From Pseudorasbora parva (lineage: Eukaryota > Chordata > Actinopteri > Cypriniformes > Gobionidae), in the NCBI RefSeq assembly GCF_024679245.1, contig NC_090186.1, positions 43,627,569 to 43,691,568 on the forward strand: a DNA stretch of 64,000 nucleotides, in the 5' to 3' direction. A model generated the notes under the pieces. That model did no database searches. It was given only the letters and a program-made list of their open reading frames with translations, and had not been told where the DNA came from. The position numbers were made by a program, and so were the translations under genes. This document shows, piece by piece, positions 30,749 through 40,835 of the stretch. How positions within the stretch are numbered: the stretch's first letter is position 1; each line of letters begins with the position of its first letter.

Positions 30749-31035
30749 ACGCAGGTGTGGTTTCAGGACGGGTTATATGGAGCTAGTAAATGTCGATCCG
30801 GCTATAATGTTATACACCGAGGTTCTTCTAACGGGAGATCTGTGCCCTCCTGTGATTGGTCAGATTGCTCTTGATGTCATGGCTGACCCGCCCCGTCCTG
30901 GAGATCCTTCCTACACTTTATACACACAGGTACAATAATAAACACACAGGGGCAATAATAAATATGTATTATTTAGAATAGAATGCAACAAGGGTTGACA
31001 TTATTTAATGTGTACCATTAATATGTATATGTTCA

Positions 31036-31111
<76 letters not shown>

Positions 31112-32995
31112 AGGAGGTGGCGTCTAGGCTAATGACTCTGAAGTGTAACGTTTCCAGGGCTGTCGAGTTCATCAATGATCTTCCAGGATTCAGCTGTCCG
31201 TCCATTCAGAGCGGAGTCTTCATCTATCCGCACCTGGCTCTTCCTCACTCAGCTCTCACACACTCACAGGTACAACTGTAAAAAAAATATGGACATCAGC
31301 CGCGTTTCCACCACAGGAACTTTACCCAGGAACCAGGAACTTTGGGTGGTACTCGGTGTGTTTCGACCGCAGGAACCAGGGTCTAAATGAAGTTCCGGGT
31401 AAATTTTTCCCCCTCCAAACGGCCCTGCTCGCGAGGTAGTACTTTTTCAAAGTTCAGGAACTTTCGAGGGCGGGACTTGGGCGCTGAACATGCTGATTGG
31501 TTGAGCTCACGCAGCATTTTATTTCAACCAGCATTTTTAAAAGTCTTTTGCGAGGTTCGGTCTGCGTTCAGTAAATATCAGTCTTGCTCTCTGTCTTATG
31601 GCGCGCGTTCGTCTCAGCCATCTCACGTTCAGTGTCCGTAATAGCTGATAATAATATACATTGTCATTTTAAATCTAGCTTTACAAGCTTTCTGAATATG
31701 CTGCTCTTTTCTGTCGTTGTTAATTACCTCTTTAGTAAACCTAACGTTATACATAACCAGCAAAAGCATTTTTGATGCGGCAGACAAACTGCATGTGACA
31801 AAATGATTGTGATTGAAAGTCATCTCATGTAAACACCAGATCGGTTTAGATAACGGCTCATGTAAACAGTCCACTAAATCTTTCAATCGGTACACGCAAA
31901 AATGATTACTGTCCGTCACTGACTTGAGGAGCAGTCGCGCGCAGTCCTACATCACCGGACTAATCTGCCTATTCTTCACCAAACTTTATTTAGCGGTGGA
32001 AATGCAGACAGCTGCAGGTCTGGGGGGAGAAAAGTTTCTGTAAAAAAGTTCCTGGTACAAATTGTTCTGGGGTAATTTTGGTGGAAACGGGGCTATAGTG
32101 TCCGTTTTGTCACCCATATAATTCTGAAGAGCCGTTTTGAAATGTAAAGTGGGATCGAGCTGGCTGTCGCCGGGCGGGACGTGGGCGGAGCTTAGGTGAC
32201 GTGAAGAGTAACAGACATCAGATAAGTGGCTATCCACCTGTCAATCAAAGTGTCCACGCCCTTAATTATGCAGAAATGTATGGCTTTATAAATGTAAATG
32301 AATGAGTTATAAAAAAATCCACCCCCCTCACAGCCGTCATGAAGGGCAAAATTAGCCGTATAGGCCAAAACCACAGTTTGTCTCAGACTGTAAACATGTT
32401 TTTTTCTGCTGTAAAGTTGGGCATTTTAACATGAGGCTCAATGAGATTCTGCCACTCTCTAGTGGCCAGTCGAGGAATTGCAGTTTAAGTCACTTAGGTA
32501 CTGGCTTCAACAGAAACTGGAGGAGGTTGCAGATTGGTAAAAACACACACATTGCATTCAAGATAAACGAGGTATGCATTGCCTAGAAATCAAACCCATG
32601 ACCTTGGCGTTGCTAGCGCCATTATACTTTTTTAAGATATGAACTTACTCAACATATGATAAAATGTGTTGTTATACCAATTTTCATTGTTTGATACATT
32701 TTTGCAGAATTCTGTTCACTGTTTGTACAAGAGCAGCTTGAACATTCTGTACAATATCTTCTTTGTGTACCTTGGAAGACAGAAAGGGATACAAGTTTGG
32801 AACGACATATGGGTGAATTTATTCTTTAATGTGTGTGTGTGTGTGTGTGTGTGTGTTTGTGTGTGCAGTCTGTGGGGTTGTTGTACAGCAGGAGGTTGTT
32901 GGAGGATCAGGGTGTGTGTGTCGGTTTCAGTGAAGATCACACACATTCACGGAGCAAATGCCACTTCAGGTACAATGACCTTTTTAGACATGCAG

Positions 32996-33030
<35 letters not shown>

Positions 33031-33182
33031 ATGCCGTGTCGCTATGTGTGTGTTTTAGGTTGTGTGTGCTGATGCCATCAGACGAACTGGAGGAGGCTCT
33101 CCGTCGCCTTCGATGTTTTCACTTTCAGTTCCTTCGGGAATATTGTAAAATTACATCCAGTGCACCACAACAGAGCATTTAA
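19895..33182 (+). CDS. Alanine aminotransferase-like protein with degenerate PLP site
   Basis: Eleven exons join in frame to 472 codons: 19895-19960, 21789-21887, 22927-23035, 25778-25911, 28610-28847, 29549-29628, 29709-29845, 30755-30929, 31114-31269, 32869-32969, 33059-33182. Collinearity with GPT/GPT2 is clear: [73 protein letters not shown]. GPTs are cytosolic or mitochondrial PLP enzymes of about 500 residues exchanging alanine and 2-oxoglutarate. Key cofactor contacts differ here: STGAS is TVETQ (about 128-132), NPGNPTG is NPGDPTG (D213), ADEVY is VNEVY (N241), and the Schiff-base SKG is SNG (N283, AAC at 29829-29831). The arginines of GFRTGY (292) and HFR (432) remain. Transamination is therefore unlikely. 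All frames are open, but the donor after exon 6 is GG. Pseudoenzyme or young pseudogene. Start ATG at 19895 is the first in the exon. Confidence 0.87.
20734..20990. mobile_element. Palindromic MITE (GGTAC-rich)
   Basis: AAGGTACAGTGCTGTCACTG at the left is mirrored by CAGTGACAGCACTGTACCTT at the right. The interior repeats GTACCTTTAAGG and GGTACTAATATG. Intron 1 of the GPT-like gene. Confidence 0.88.
21789..21887 (+). CDS. GPT-like exon 2
   Basis: Encodes [20 protein letters not shown], then [13 protein letters not shown], matching the GPT block ...NIGDAQAMGQRPITFLRQ. Phase 0 at both ends. Confidence 0.85.
22044..22419. mobile_element. Palindromic MITE with AACCCA repeats
   Basis: Ends CACTCTAAAAAATGCTGGGT and ACCCAGCATTTTTTAGAGTG are perfect mirrors. 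The left part has expanded about eight GGTTGAGTTGTTTTAACCCA-type units. Confidence 0.9.
22540..22900. mobile_element. MITE with GGTTGCCTTAAAATTTTGAG ends
   Basis: The left GGTTGCCTTAAAATTTTGAG is mirrored by CTCAAAATTTTAAGGCAACC on the right. A relative in the phactr1 region is at 54398-54765. Confidence 0.8.
22927..23035 (+). CDS. GPT-like exon 3
   Basis: Encodes [20 protein letters not shown], then [16 protein letters not shown], matching the GPT helix with DAK-x-RA-x-x-IL. Ends phase 1, with Gly completed by exon 4 ([19 protein letters not shown]). Confidence 0.85.
23108..24146. mobile_element. Palindromic DNA transposon interrupted by a SINE
   Basis: The left arm from AAAGGGTTAGTTCACCCCAA and the right arm to TTGGGGTGAACTAACCCTTT match over several hundred bases (shared GAGACATCAGTGGGTTAATT; TGTATTGTCGACGCTTCAAG). 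The hairpin centre is near 23455. A SINE (23833-24098) splits the right arm. Confidence 0.85.
23833..24098 (-). mobile_element. tRNA-derived SINE
   Basis: The minus strand starts GGCGGCAGTGGTTCATGTAG, has B box GGTTCGATCCC, and ends with an AAAGTGCTATATAAATGTAA tail. The short open frame across it is not a gene. Confidence 0.75.
24576..24660 (+). mobile_element. Small Tc1 relic
   Basis: TGGATGGGATATATTAGGCA and AGAAGCAGGAAAAATG match the 5' leader of the Tc1 copies at 5653 and 28970, then end. Confidence 0.6.
24908..25475. mobile_element. Uninterrupted palindromic DNA transposon
   Basis: Arms mirror each other around about 25190: TTTAAAGGGTTAGTTCAC.. and ..GTGAACTATCCCTTTAA, both with GTGATGTTTATCTGCTGACC and GGAGAACACAAATGAAGATT. 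Same family as 1818-5254. Confidence 0.88.
25778..25911 (+). CDS. GPT-like exon 4: phosphate loop lost
   Basis: Encodes [25 protein letters not shown], then [15 protein letters not shown]. In active GPTs the segment after VF reads LSTGASDAI, where G-A-S binds the PLP phosphate. Here it is E-T-Q. Donor GTACGA. Confidence 0.85.
25975..26655. mobile_element. Three-copy interspersed element, copy 1
   Basis: Shares long identity with 38450-39125 and 40836-41510 (GAACTGCGCCGGCTCAGACT; AACGATGGACAAATGGAGTC). Ends with TAGATTACCCTC, mirrored in copy 3 by a leading GGGGTAATCTAG. Confidence 0.75.
26976..28474. repeat. 60-bp minisatellite, ~25 copies
   Basis: Unit about 60 bp starting TTCTGTTGATCATCTGTCCG with few substitutions. 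Because 60 is a multiple of three, a 571-codon frame (26850-28565) stays open with a 20-residue unit around [18 protein letters not shown]. Lies in intron 4 of the GPT-like gene, with no sign of coding use. Each unit carries GACCAATGAG on the minus strand, an NF-Y-type CCAAT box. Confidence 0.96.
28610..28847 (+). CDS. GPT-like exon 5: NPGDPTG motif
   Basis: Encodes [20 protein letters not shown] through [17 protein letters not shown] to [12 protein letters not shown]. The family motif is NPGNPTG, whose second Asn contacts the PLP ring oxygen; here it is Asp213 (GAC 28838-28840). The acceptor TGTGTGCAG lies 130 nt after the 60-bp minisatellite. Confidence 0.87.
28970..29462 (+). mobile_element. 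Tc1/mariner fragment (copy B)
   Basis: Encodes [10 protein letters not shown] and the same helix-turn-helix as 5653-6067, with a small in-frame loss after SEF, then [18 protein letters not shown]. The right terminus TCATAATGTTATGCTTGATC is present, but the catalytic domain is deleted. Preceded by a TA repeat (28939-28967). Intron 5 of the GPT-like gene. Confidence 0.8.
29549..29628 (+). CDS. GPT-like exon 6: VNE motif and GG donor
   Basis: Encodes [20 protein letters not shown], then FLLVNE. The Asp that protonates the PLP ring nitrogen (ADE in GPT) is Asn241. By family and frame the exon must end at GAG (29628), but the intron starts GGAAGTGT instead of GTAAGT. Read-through meets TAG within five codons. 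Confidence 0.82.
29709..29845 (+). CDS. GPT-like exon 7: Schiff-base lysine replaced
   Basis: Encodes [20 protein letters not shown], then [13 protein letters not shown]. The active-site peptide in GPT is SFHSTSKGYMGECG; the lysine is Asn283 here. It ends GA|GTGAGT in phase 2. Confidence 0.88.
30694..30745. repeat. (GT)n microsatellite
   Basis: About 25 GT units just before the acceptor of GPT-like exon 8. Confidence 0.95.
30755..30929 (+). CDS. GPT-like exon 8
   Basis: Encodes [17 protein letters not shown], then [20 protein letters not shown] and [13 protein letters not shown]. It keeps the phosphate-binding Arg of the G-x-R-x-G-Y block. The acceptor follows a GT repeat. Confidence 0.87.
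31037..31110. repeat. (GT)n microsatellite
   Basis: About 37 GT units abutting the acceptor of GPT-like exon 9. Confidence 0.95.
31114..31269 (+). CDS. GPT-like exon 9
   Basis: Encodes [39 protein letters not shown], corresponding to the GPT NEAPGISCNPVQGAMYSFP block. The acceptor TTTAG directly follows about 37 GT units. Confidence 0.87.
31275..32515. mobile_element. Interspersed element split by a second transposon
   Basis: TGTAAAAAAAATATGGAC on the left and GTGTCCGTTTTGTCACCCAT from 32099 are joined as one stretch in the relative at 59105-59635 (ATATGGACGTAGTGTCCG). The middle is a separate insertion (31300-32095). Confidence 0.75.
31300..32095. mobile_element. Inserted DNA element with mirrored ends
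   Basis: The left end GCCGCGTTTCCACCACAGGA is mirrored by GGTGGAAACGGGGC on the right, and AGGAACCAGG-type repeats occur at both ends (GTTCCTGGTAC near the right). Lies in GPT-like intron 9. Confidence 0.72.
32543..32626 (-). mobile_element. SINE fragment
   Basis: CACATTGCATTCAAG.. and GAAATCAAACCCATGACCTT match the SINE at 19131-19292. Truncated before the A box. Confidence 0.65.
32869..32969 (+). CDS. GPT-like exon 10
   Basis: Encodes [20 protein letters not shown], then KCHF plus AG of Arg432, the substrate carboxylate arginine of the family. The following GT tract GTACAATG is a weak but canonical donor. Confidence 0.86.
33059..33182 (+). CDS. GPT-like exon 11 and stop
   Basis: Encodes [30 protein letters not shown] and a short tail, TAA at 33180-33182. 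Matches the GPT end (TILPP-x-E-x-L, F-x-x-F-x-x-EY). Confidence 0.86.
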
Positions 33183-33511
33183 TACCAGTTTATTAATGCA
33201 CAGATTCATACAGGCCCACAGATGAAACTATTATTTGGTCATTCCTATTATGCAGCACATTTTCATGTAAATCAGTTTTTTTCTTTCATCGTCATGTCAT
33301 TCGCAGCACACACATTCTGGGATATTTTATGGCATTTGTTTGATGAAACGACACAGATCAGTTTTCCTGTCCTCAGACTTGTGTATCCCATTTTCTTGAT
33401 AAACACAAGCACTTGCTATACATGATTTCCTCCAAAAATTGTTGATTATATCTCTCTAATAATGTATTGTTTTTTTTTCTTTCAATTAATAACATTTATT
33501 TGAACAATTAT

Positions 33512-33517
33512 AATAAA
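33512..33517 (+). terminator. Likely polyadenylation signal of the GPT-like gene
   Basis: AATAAA 330 nt after the stop, followed by a GTGT/T-rich stretch. Confidence 0.5.
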
Positions 33518-33917
33518 GGTGTCCATCAAGTTATTGTCCACTCTGTAATTCATGACTTCTTTCATGCCTCCCTCTTTCTGAAAGAAGAACTGAATGACAG
33601 TAATACATTACAAATACTGTGCATTAAGTAATCAGATTACTTTCTGACGATATGAGGAAATTAATCCAATACAAGTACCGTGCATTACGTAACCAGACTT
33701 CTTTTGATCTGACAAGTAATGCATTGCAAATACCGTGCATTATTTATTATTTTCATTTTTTTATTTTACCAGGTTAGTCTCATTGAGATATAAAATCTCT
33801 TTTTCAAGAGAGACCTGGCCAAGATAGCAGCACAAATTAAATCACACATCACAAAAACACACACACAAAAAGGAAAAGACAAGTCAAGTGCATTTCAATT
33901 AAATAAAAGTGACATTA

Positions 33918-34682
33918 AAGCTCCACTGTGTGATATTTTCCCCCATCTAGCGGTGTAAAGGTTTATGACCATCCAGTGAATATTAGTTTCTGTTCCTCTC
34001 AATTCTGATTTCGTTTTAACTCCTACGGTGGCCGATTTAGTCCAAGATTAACATGGCAATCCCTCTCTTCACATTCGGCACGGTGCCATCGAGTGTTAAA
34101 ACGCGAAAGGCGAAGCTTGAATTTACGGGTATGTCCCTCTTTAGCTACTGTACTTTCAAGATGGAGGAGCTACATGGCGACCGGCACTCGAACCCCTCAC
34201 CCGTATGTGTTTTCAATGGCATATTATAAACTTACGAGAATACTTTATTACTTAAAGTCCCAGTGAACCGGAAGTAGCGAGTGAGTTTTCTTCAGTGCTG
34301 TGACGTATTTCCAAGTAAAACTGAATATTGAATAGAGGGCAGGGTTTATATCTCAGCGCTCCTCCTCTCCATCTCTCACTCATAGCAGACGAACGACTGG
34401 AGGGGAGTGGTTACGCATTTTAAAACATCAGCTGAGAAGGAACGCCGTTTCCAGACCGGAAGTAACTGTTTGATTTTGATTAAAGATTACTACGGCAAAC
34501 TATTTTTTTTCAGTGTATTAACTTGCACGGATTAATTGTTCACTCTAAGACCTGTAATATGTACTACCAAAGTAAATAAGATCGATTTTGATTTCATGAG
34601 AACTTTAAAAGAAGTAAATATACATTAATGAGTGTTTTTAGCTAAGAATAAACGAAAAAAGTTACACAGTGTAGCTTTAATT
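33918..34682. mobile_element. MITE with TAAAGCTACACTGTGTAA ends
   Basis: The left TTAAAGCTCCACTGTGTGAT is mirrored by TTACACAGTGTAGCTTTAA on the right. It contains a further insertion starting near 34256 (AAAGTCCCAGTGAACCGG). A relative is at 40563-40835. Confidence 0.78.
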
Positions 34683-35504
34683 AAAACATTTGCATGTGTG
34701 GATGGAGTCATGTTCAATTGATTTAACATAACCTTTGAACTCATTTAAGGAAATTAGACTGTGTAGTTGAAGTGTTTCCTGCAGCTCATTCCAAGTTGAA
34801 GGTGGAACAAACAAGCTTTTTTGAACATCTCGGCCCGGGCTTTAGGTACATTCAATGAAGTAATTTTCTGTGACCGTTGTAAGACTGAAAAAACTAGTAT
34901 ATGCCGAAATGTCTCAATGAAGAACAAGGACTCTCTGAGAAAATAAAGGAAATTAACATCTGAACTGTCCCTCACACACCACTGGAGACGCAAGTCTCAC
35001 CTCACTATCAGCTAATCTACATCTTTCCCTTTTGACCCACTCTCCCCCAATTCCTTCCCTCTCTCATGCTGAGATCACTGAAAACACACACAGAATCTCT
35101 ATATTACAAAGTCAATCCACACGTTACAGTATTATATGTGTTTGATATCGTTTGAAATGTCTCAGTGCGACTGGTACAAATATCTCATCCCTACAGAAGT
35201 TAACCAAAAGATAATCAATGTTTTAAGAGTTTAGAGATATCTTGTCTTAGTTTGGTGGGTGTGGCTTTCAACCATTTGGCCTTTACATCAATACAAGTCT
35301 TGATCAATGCAAACTCCCATTGTGAACTCGTGTTTACACTTCAAAGAGTTTCTACATTTGTTTCTGGGTATTTAAGGAAATGTTGCAAAGAGCTCAGGGC
35401 TTGACACTTTAAACCGGTCAGCCCGTAATGCTGGATGTCTCAAGATAGCCAGCATTATGTAGTTTTCAGAAGTCAGGTATATATTTCATTCTTTACTTCA
35501 GAGT

Positions 35505-36510
35505 ATTTGGTGTTATATATTATGGAAGTAAAACTGTGCCACTGGATTTTGAATTCTAATTTTTAGCACTGAATTTTTTTACATCGAATTTTTAACACTG
35601 AATTTTATTTTGCATCTAAATCAGACTTTGAATTTTAAAAGCCATCGAATTTCTAGCTCTGTTTTTTTTTGCCTATGACATTTTTTCAATGTTTCAAAAA
35701 AAATTCAGTGTAAAAAGAAATTCAACGTCTCAAAAGATTCAGTGTAAAAAAAAAAAAAATGTCTCAAAAGATTCAGTGTAAAATAATTCAACGTCTCAAA
35801 AAATTCAGTGTAAAAATATTCAGAGTCAACATCTGGGTAACCAAGGAGAAGCAATCGATCCCTGTATCAAATCATCCAACATCCAGCCAATCATTTACGC
35901 TCCATTGGTCATGAGTAAACTCACCGAAGCGCCATCGTGTGTGTTCTGAGCCATGCTGCTGAGCTCTGGAGCTCACCTGAAGTGAACTTCCCCGCCTTCC
36001 TGTTTCAGCGTCACATGACCAATGGAGCGTAAATGATTGGCTGGATGTTGGATGATTTGATACAGGGATCGATTGCTTCTCCTTGGTTACCCAGATGTTG
36101 ACTCTGAATATTTTTACACTGAATTTTTTGAGACGTTGAATTATTTTACACTGAATCTTTTGAGACATTTTTTTTTTTACACTGAATCTTTTGAGACGTT
36201 GAATTTTTTTACACTGAATCTTTTGAGACGTTGAATTTTTTTACACTGAATCTTTTGAGACGTTGAATTTTTTTACACTGAATTTTTTGAGACGTTGAAT
36301 TTCTTTTTACACTGAATTTTTTTAAAACATTGAAAAAATGTCATAGGCAAAAAAAAAACAGAGCTAGAAATTCGATGGCTTTTAAAATTCAAAGTCTGAT
36401 TTAGATGCAAAATAAAATTCATTGTTAAAAATTCTATGTAAAAAAATTCAGTGCTAAAAATTAGAATTCAAAATCCAGTGGCACAGTTTTACTTCCATAA
36501 TATGTGGATT
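35505..36510. repeat. ~1-kb near-perfect palindrome
   Basis: The arms run from about 35510 (ATTATGGAAGTAAAACTGTG) to 35915 and from 36010 to about 36505 (CACAGTTTTACTTCCATAAT). Inner arm sequence ATCATCCAACATCCAGCCAA is mirrored by TTGGCTGGATGTTGGATGAT. The right arm has extra tandem TTTTACACTGAATCTTTTGA units. The centre is near 35960. Probably a foldback transposon. Confidence 0.9.
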
Positions 36511-37169
36511 ACCTTTGAATTGACTATGTAATTGGCGTTATACATTTACCTGACTGTAAATAAATTGTTACACTTTGATTGATTCTGACTTGCTCTGGAA
36601 TTATTCAGGTTGGGTATAATTTCAACAAAGGGTTAAAAGGAATAATTAAATGTGTAGTTAAACTATTAAAAATGAATGACCAAATAACCAAATGGCATTC
36701 TAACCTAAATTCTAAATTATCATTAAATGGAGTCAGAAAACGAGGAATTGGAATAAAATCCCATTTGCCCCGCTGAAAAGACCGAACGCGCAGCGACCTT
36801 CAACCGCCGATCGTTAGCCTCCATTGGGACGATCTGGGCGGCCTTACACCGTAAACCATAAGTACTCCTTGTAAAAGAAAAAAAATCAGATATGTAACCT
36901 GGTAGCCTGTCTATGATCCCCTTATATACAAAGATATAAATGTGAGTATGATCACCTTTATAAGATCACCTTCTAAGCCGGCGGCGTGACAAAGACGCAG
37001 AAAAAGGAAAACAAGATTTGCTTCTAAAAAAAAAAACCTAGCTTCAATTTCAACTTTTTCACTAGATTCTGTAAATGAAGCTTAAAAGAAAGGTCATCAT
37101 CAATTAAAAATCCTAAATATTAATAAAATGAAACGACCTCCATTGTTTTTACCAGATTACTATGTATTA

Positions 37170-38040
37170 TGTACTATTATTACGTAATCAGATTACTTTT
37201 TGATGTAACGAGTAAAGTAATGAATTACAAATCACATAAATGCCTGTTACCTGAGCTCTGATAGACTGTAATTTCATGCCTCACCATTAGGGGTGATATA
37301 ATAGTGATGTTGGGCTTAGATCAAATTAATTAACCAGTAGAGGAAGAAAGTAAGCTATGGCGTCCTCTCAGGTAGCATGCCACAAAAGTCCTTGTTGGGA
37401 AACAGTGGTTTTCATGCTCAACTGTAAGTAAGTTTTATTTTCTGTTAATTGCTGAAGAAATCTATGTTGAGGCCAATTCATTTGTAAAAGAGGCTGAACT
37501 TTAATTTTTTTTTTGATCTAGTGCAGATAATAAACAGAAGTAGTTTTGTATGTTTGTAGATGGACTTTTCTTGTTCTCTATATGCTTAATGCATATTTAT
37601 GTCATATTTGTGGATCTGGATGGGATTGTTACCACATGATGGCTGTGGACTAAAGGTTCAGCTCAGAGGAACTCTATTTGACTTTTTCACCTGGCGGCCA
37701 TTTTGAAAACTCTAACGCCGTTGAGGGTACACAAACCCGGAAGTTGGACTCTGATACAGTACTAATCAGTAGCAGCATTCACTGTCACTCACTTTCTGCC
37801 TGCTGTGTGTAACATCCTCCATACCAATAAATGTACATAGTTGCATTTACAAACCTAGACCAGTGTGCCTATCAATGTTTTTTTCGAATGACTTATTTCT
37901 TTCTGATTTTCTGACCAGTTGTAAAGTTAAGAAAGACATCATCCATGTGTAATAAAATTGTTCTTTATTCTTTAGATAAATGGACATTTTATTTTACATA
38001 TATGAAGATCCAGTAGCTTATACATACACATATCTCCCAC
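37170..38040. other. Intergenic stretch without recognised content
   Basis: AT-rich, no exon-like frame or repeat end that I can support. Confidence 0.4.
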
Positions 38041-38044
38041 ATGT

Positions 38045-38241
38045 AAATTAACTGTATCAACTATAATACTGATCTGCCCACGTTGACACTTTATGATAAA
38101 TTAAAATAAGCTGATAACATCACCGTTTTCTCCAGAATGACTACAGCTGAATCAAATTTTGTTGCAATATTGTCCTGTTTACACCGTGAAGCTGCTTTGG
38201 ATCAATCGGTATTGTAAAAGCGCTAAATAAAGCTGACTTGA
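38045..38241 (+). mobile_element. L2-type LINE 3' tail
   Basis: AAATAAGCTGATAACATCAC and AAAGCGCTAAATAAAGCTGA match the 3' tail of the LINE at 1951-4710, in opposite orientation. Confidence 0.7.
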
Positions 38242-38449
38242 CATGTCCCAGTCTTGCTATTGCTTGAGTCTTTCGAACTTCGTCTGTAGTAAAATGCAGA
38301 AATTACGACCAGGATCCCTTCTGATATTTTTTTAATCCACTCTCCATGTAATCCCTTATCCTCCGGAAAACGATGAAAGGTTTGTCCTCTGTTGGTTTTT
38401 TCCTGAGTGACGAAGTGCAGTGACACAGAATGCTGCTACTGATTAGTAC

Positions 38450-39125
38450 CCATAGACAGTAAAAGAAATGGACAGAGCGTTCCCATTGACGTCTACGGCG
38501 AAAGAATGAAGTCAACCTAGGGGCACTCACTTCCTGATGGCTGAGCGAACTGCGCAGGCTCAGACTGAGCTTGACGACGTAGATGTGACGTGAGCCTCCT
38601 GTCTGACAGCTGTAGGTCTTCTAGTAGTTGTGGAAAGTGAAATCTGAATCACGTTGTTTAAATATTTTCTCCCGTTGCTTTTGGCTCACTATGGGCTTCT
38701 CTCCATTCTTCTCCCTTGACTTTATCAGACTAGTCTCCAGGACATGTCTCCACGTCCCCCCGACTGTCTCATAGACTGTAAAGATTGCCTGCGAGCGTCT
38801 CCTCAGGTCTATACGGTAATTTCTCAACTGTGCGACAGGGTCGCGTTGGTTATGACGCAATCATTAGCCTATTTTTACAAAAACAGCTTCTGCGGGGCGA
38901 TAGTGTAAGATACAAGGTAATGGAGCCTTTTATACATTGTCGTGTTTCTTTAGAAATAAACAATGGACAAATGGAGTCTTTAAACGTCTCAGATGCAAAG
39001 TTATTCACTGTCAAAGTGACTCAAAAATGAATGGGAGTCAATGGGATGCTAACAGCAGGTGATGGCTTGGTTAGCAATGGCAGCCCCTAGGGGTGGAACG
39101 CTTTCCGAGCGCTAGATTACCCCCT
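38450..39125. mobile_element. Three-copy interspersed element, copy 2
   Basis: Long identity with 25975-26655 and 40836-41510. Includes an 81-codon frame at 38785-39030 ([32 protein letters not shown]) also present in copy 3. Confidence 0.78.
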
Positions 39126-39261
39126 TGTTAGTACCGTATCGGAGTCCAGGTTCCGGGTTTGTATACGCCTCAACGGCGTTAGAGTTTTCAAAATGGCCGC
39201 CAGGTGAATAAGACGAATTGTGGAGGTCAGGAGGAACTCATGGACAGTGTTGGGGAAAGTT

Positions 39262-40565
39262 AGGGGAGACCGGGGGCAATTGTTACATCTCAAATTACAC
39301 CAATCAGAAATGAGTCAGAATGATGAAACTCATTTTGCATATGCTCAGTGGAGATCCCTCTCTGCCTGCCGAAGGACAAGCTGCTGAGTGATAGTTTTTC
39401 TGCAAAGACTCGTTTTTTAGGCGTGAAAGTAATTTTTTTCATCTACAGAATTTTCCTTATACTGTTAAAAAAATTTATGTCTTTAAATTTAAATCTGTCT
39501 TGTTTTCATGACCATTCTGTTTTCTAACATTTTATATATTTGTCAAACATTTGCTTTATTGTTTCTAGCTAGCTAGGGTAGCTTGTCATGAGGTCGTACC
39601 CATCAAAATAGTGTCCAGCTTAGTAAGGACATCAAAATAGATTGATTTTATCAATCTTTTTGATAAATTACCCCCCCCCCCCCCAATAATTTAAGAAAAG
39701 TGTATTTAGTTCAGTTTTAAAATATATGTCATACATCTCTAAATGTTGTATTTGTATTGTAGTAGCAGAGCAGTGGTTTATAGTCTTTGAGTGCCTCTCA
39801 ATCTTGGGTTTAAATCCCACCAAGAGCAAATTTTAATGCTTTCTAATTCTTCAATATCTATGCATTTAAATACTGCCATATACTACGCATTGGTGTAAAA
39901 TCAACATATTTAGTATTATTTTTGGCTTGTAATCCAAGCCTACCATGGAAATTCAATATAAAAAAAATAGATGATTGTTTTTTTTCTAATGTCGTAATAA
40001 TAATGTGATAATGTGAAAAGTGTTTTTCTGTTCAGTTTAATATTTATGTATAGCCTACAAATTAACTATACCCTATTAAACCATGTATACTGTTATATCT
40101 GTGTTATCAATATATTTAGTAGCATACAGAGGTTAAAGATTTTGCCTCTCAATCTGGATCCATTTTACTGAGTAGGCCCTGTACACTCTTCGTTTACAGC
40201 ATGCTGTTCAGACCAAGGAAAATAGGAAGGGAAGTGTCACTGTCCATATTGTAATTGATTTTAAATAGTTTAAACTATATCTATATTCTTTGAAGTTTAT
40301 TGGGGTCCTTGGTATTTATACAAAGGTATTATATGTGTTGTTACAATCGCCCGGCCCCCATGTGGGGGCAGATGTAACATTTGACTTCTAATGTTTCAAT
40401 CAATATTGTGACTCTAACATTGCTTGAAAAACAATTTGGTTAATGTTAACAAGTAGACCATAGATACAAGTTACCAAAATATAATTTTTATCCAAATATT
40501 TCAAAAGGTTTTTGAGCAATGACAGTATGACCAAAATGTGTTACAATTGCCCCCGGTCTCCCCTA
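39262..40565. mobile_element. 1.3-kb non-autonomous DNA element
   Basis: GGGGAGACCGGGGGCAATTG at the left is mirrored by CAATTGCCCCCGGTCTCCCC at the right, flanked by TA on both sides. No coding region. A C-run (39670-39684) and AT-rich interior. Confidence 0.85.
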
Positions 40566-40835
40566 CTTTAAAGCTACACTGTGTAACTTTTTTAGTTTAT
40601 TCTTAGCTAAAAACACTTCACAAATATGTGCTCATTAATTTATATTTACTTCTTTCAAGTAATAAAGTATTCTCATAAGTTTATAATATGCTATTGAAAA
40701 CACATACGGGTGAGGGGTTCGAGTGCCGGTCGCCATGTTGCTCCTCCATCTTGAAAGTACAGTAGCCAAAGAGGGACATACCCGTAAATTCAAGCTTCGC
40801 CTTTCGCGTTTTAACACTCTATGGCACCAAGGGGG
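40563..40835. mobile_element. MITE fragment related to 33918-34682
   Basis: TTTAAAGCTACACTGTGTAAC and GGTTCGAGTGCCGGTCGCCA match that element in inverted orientation. Ends where copy 3 of the neighbouring element begins. Confidence 0.7.

Larger units (their letters stand above)
33750..37170 (-). mobile_element. Dispersed LINE remnant with later insertions
   Basis: CCAGGTTAGTCTCATTGAGA..GAGAGACCTGGCCAAGA (33770-33825) is a LINE 3' tail on the minus strand. Pieces continue at 34685-35010 and 36580-37170, where the minus strand has a degraded LGFLIDDD-like segment near 37090. It is split by the elements at 33918 and 35505. No intact frame. Confidence 0.5.
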
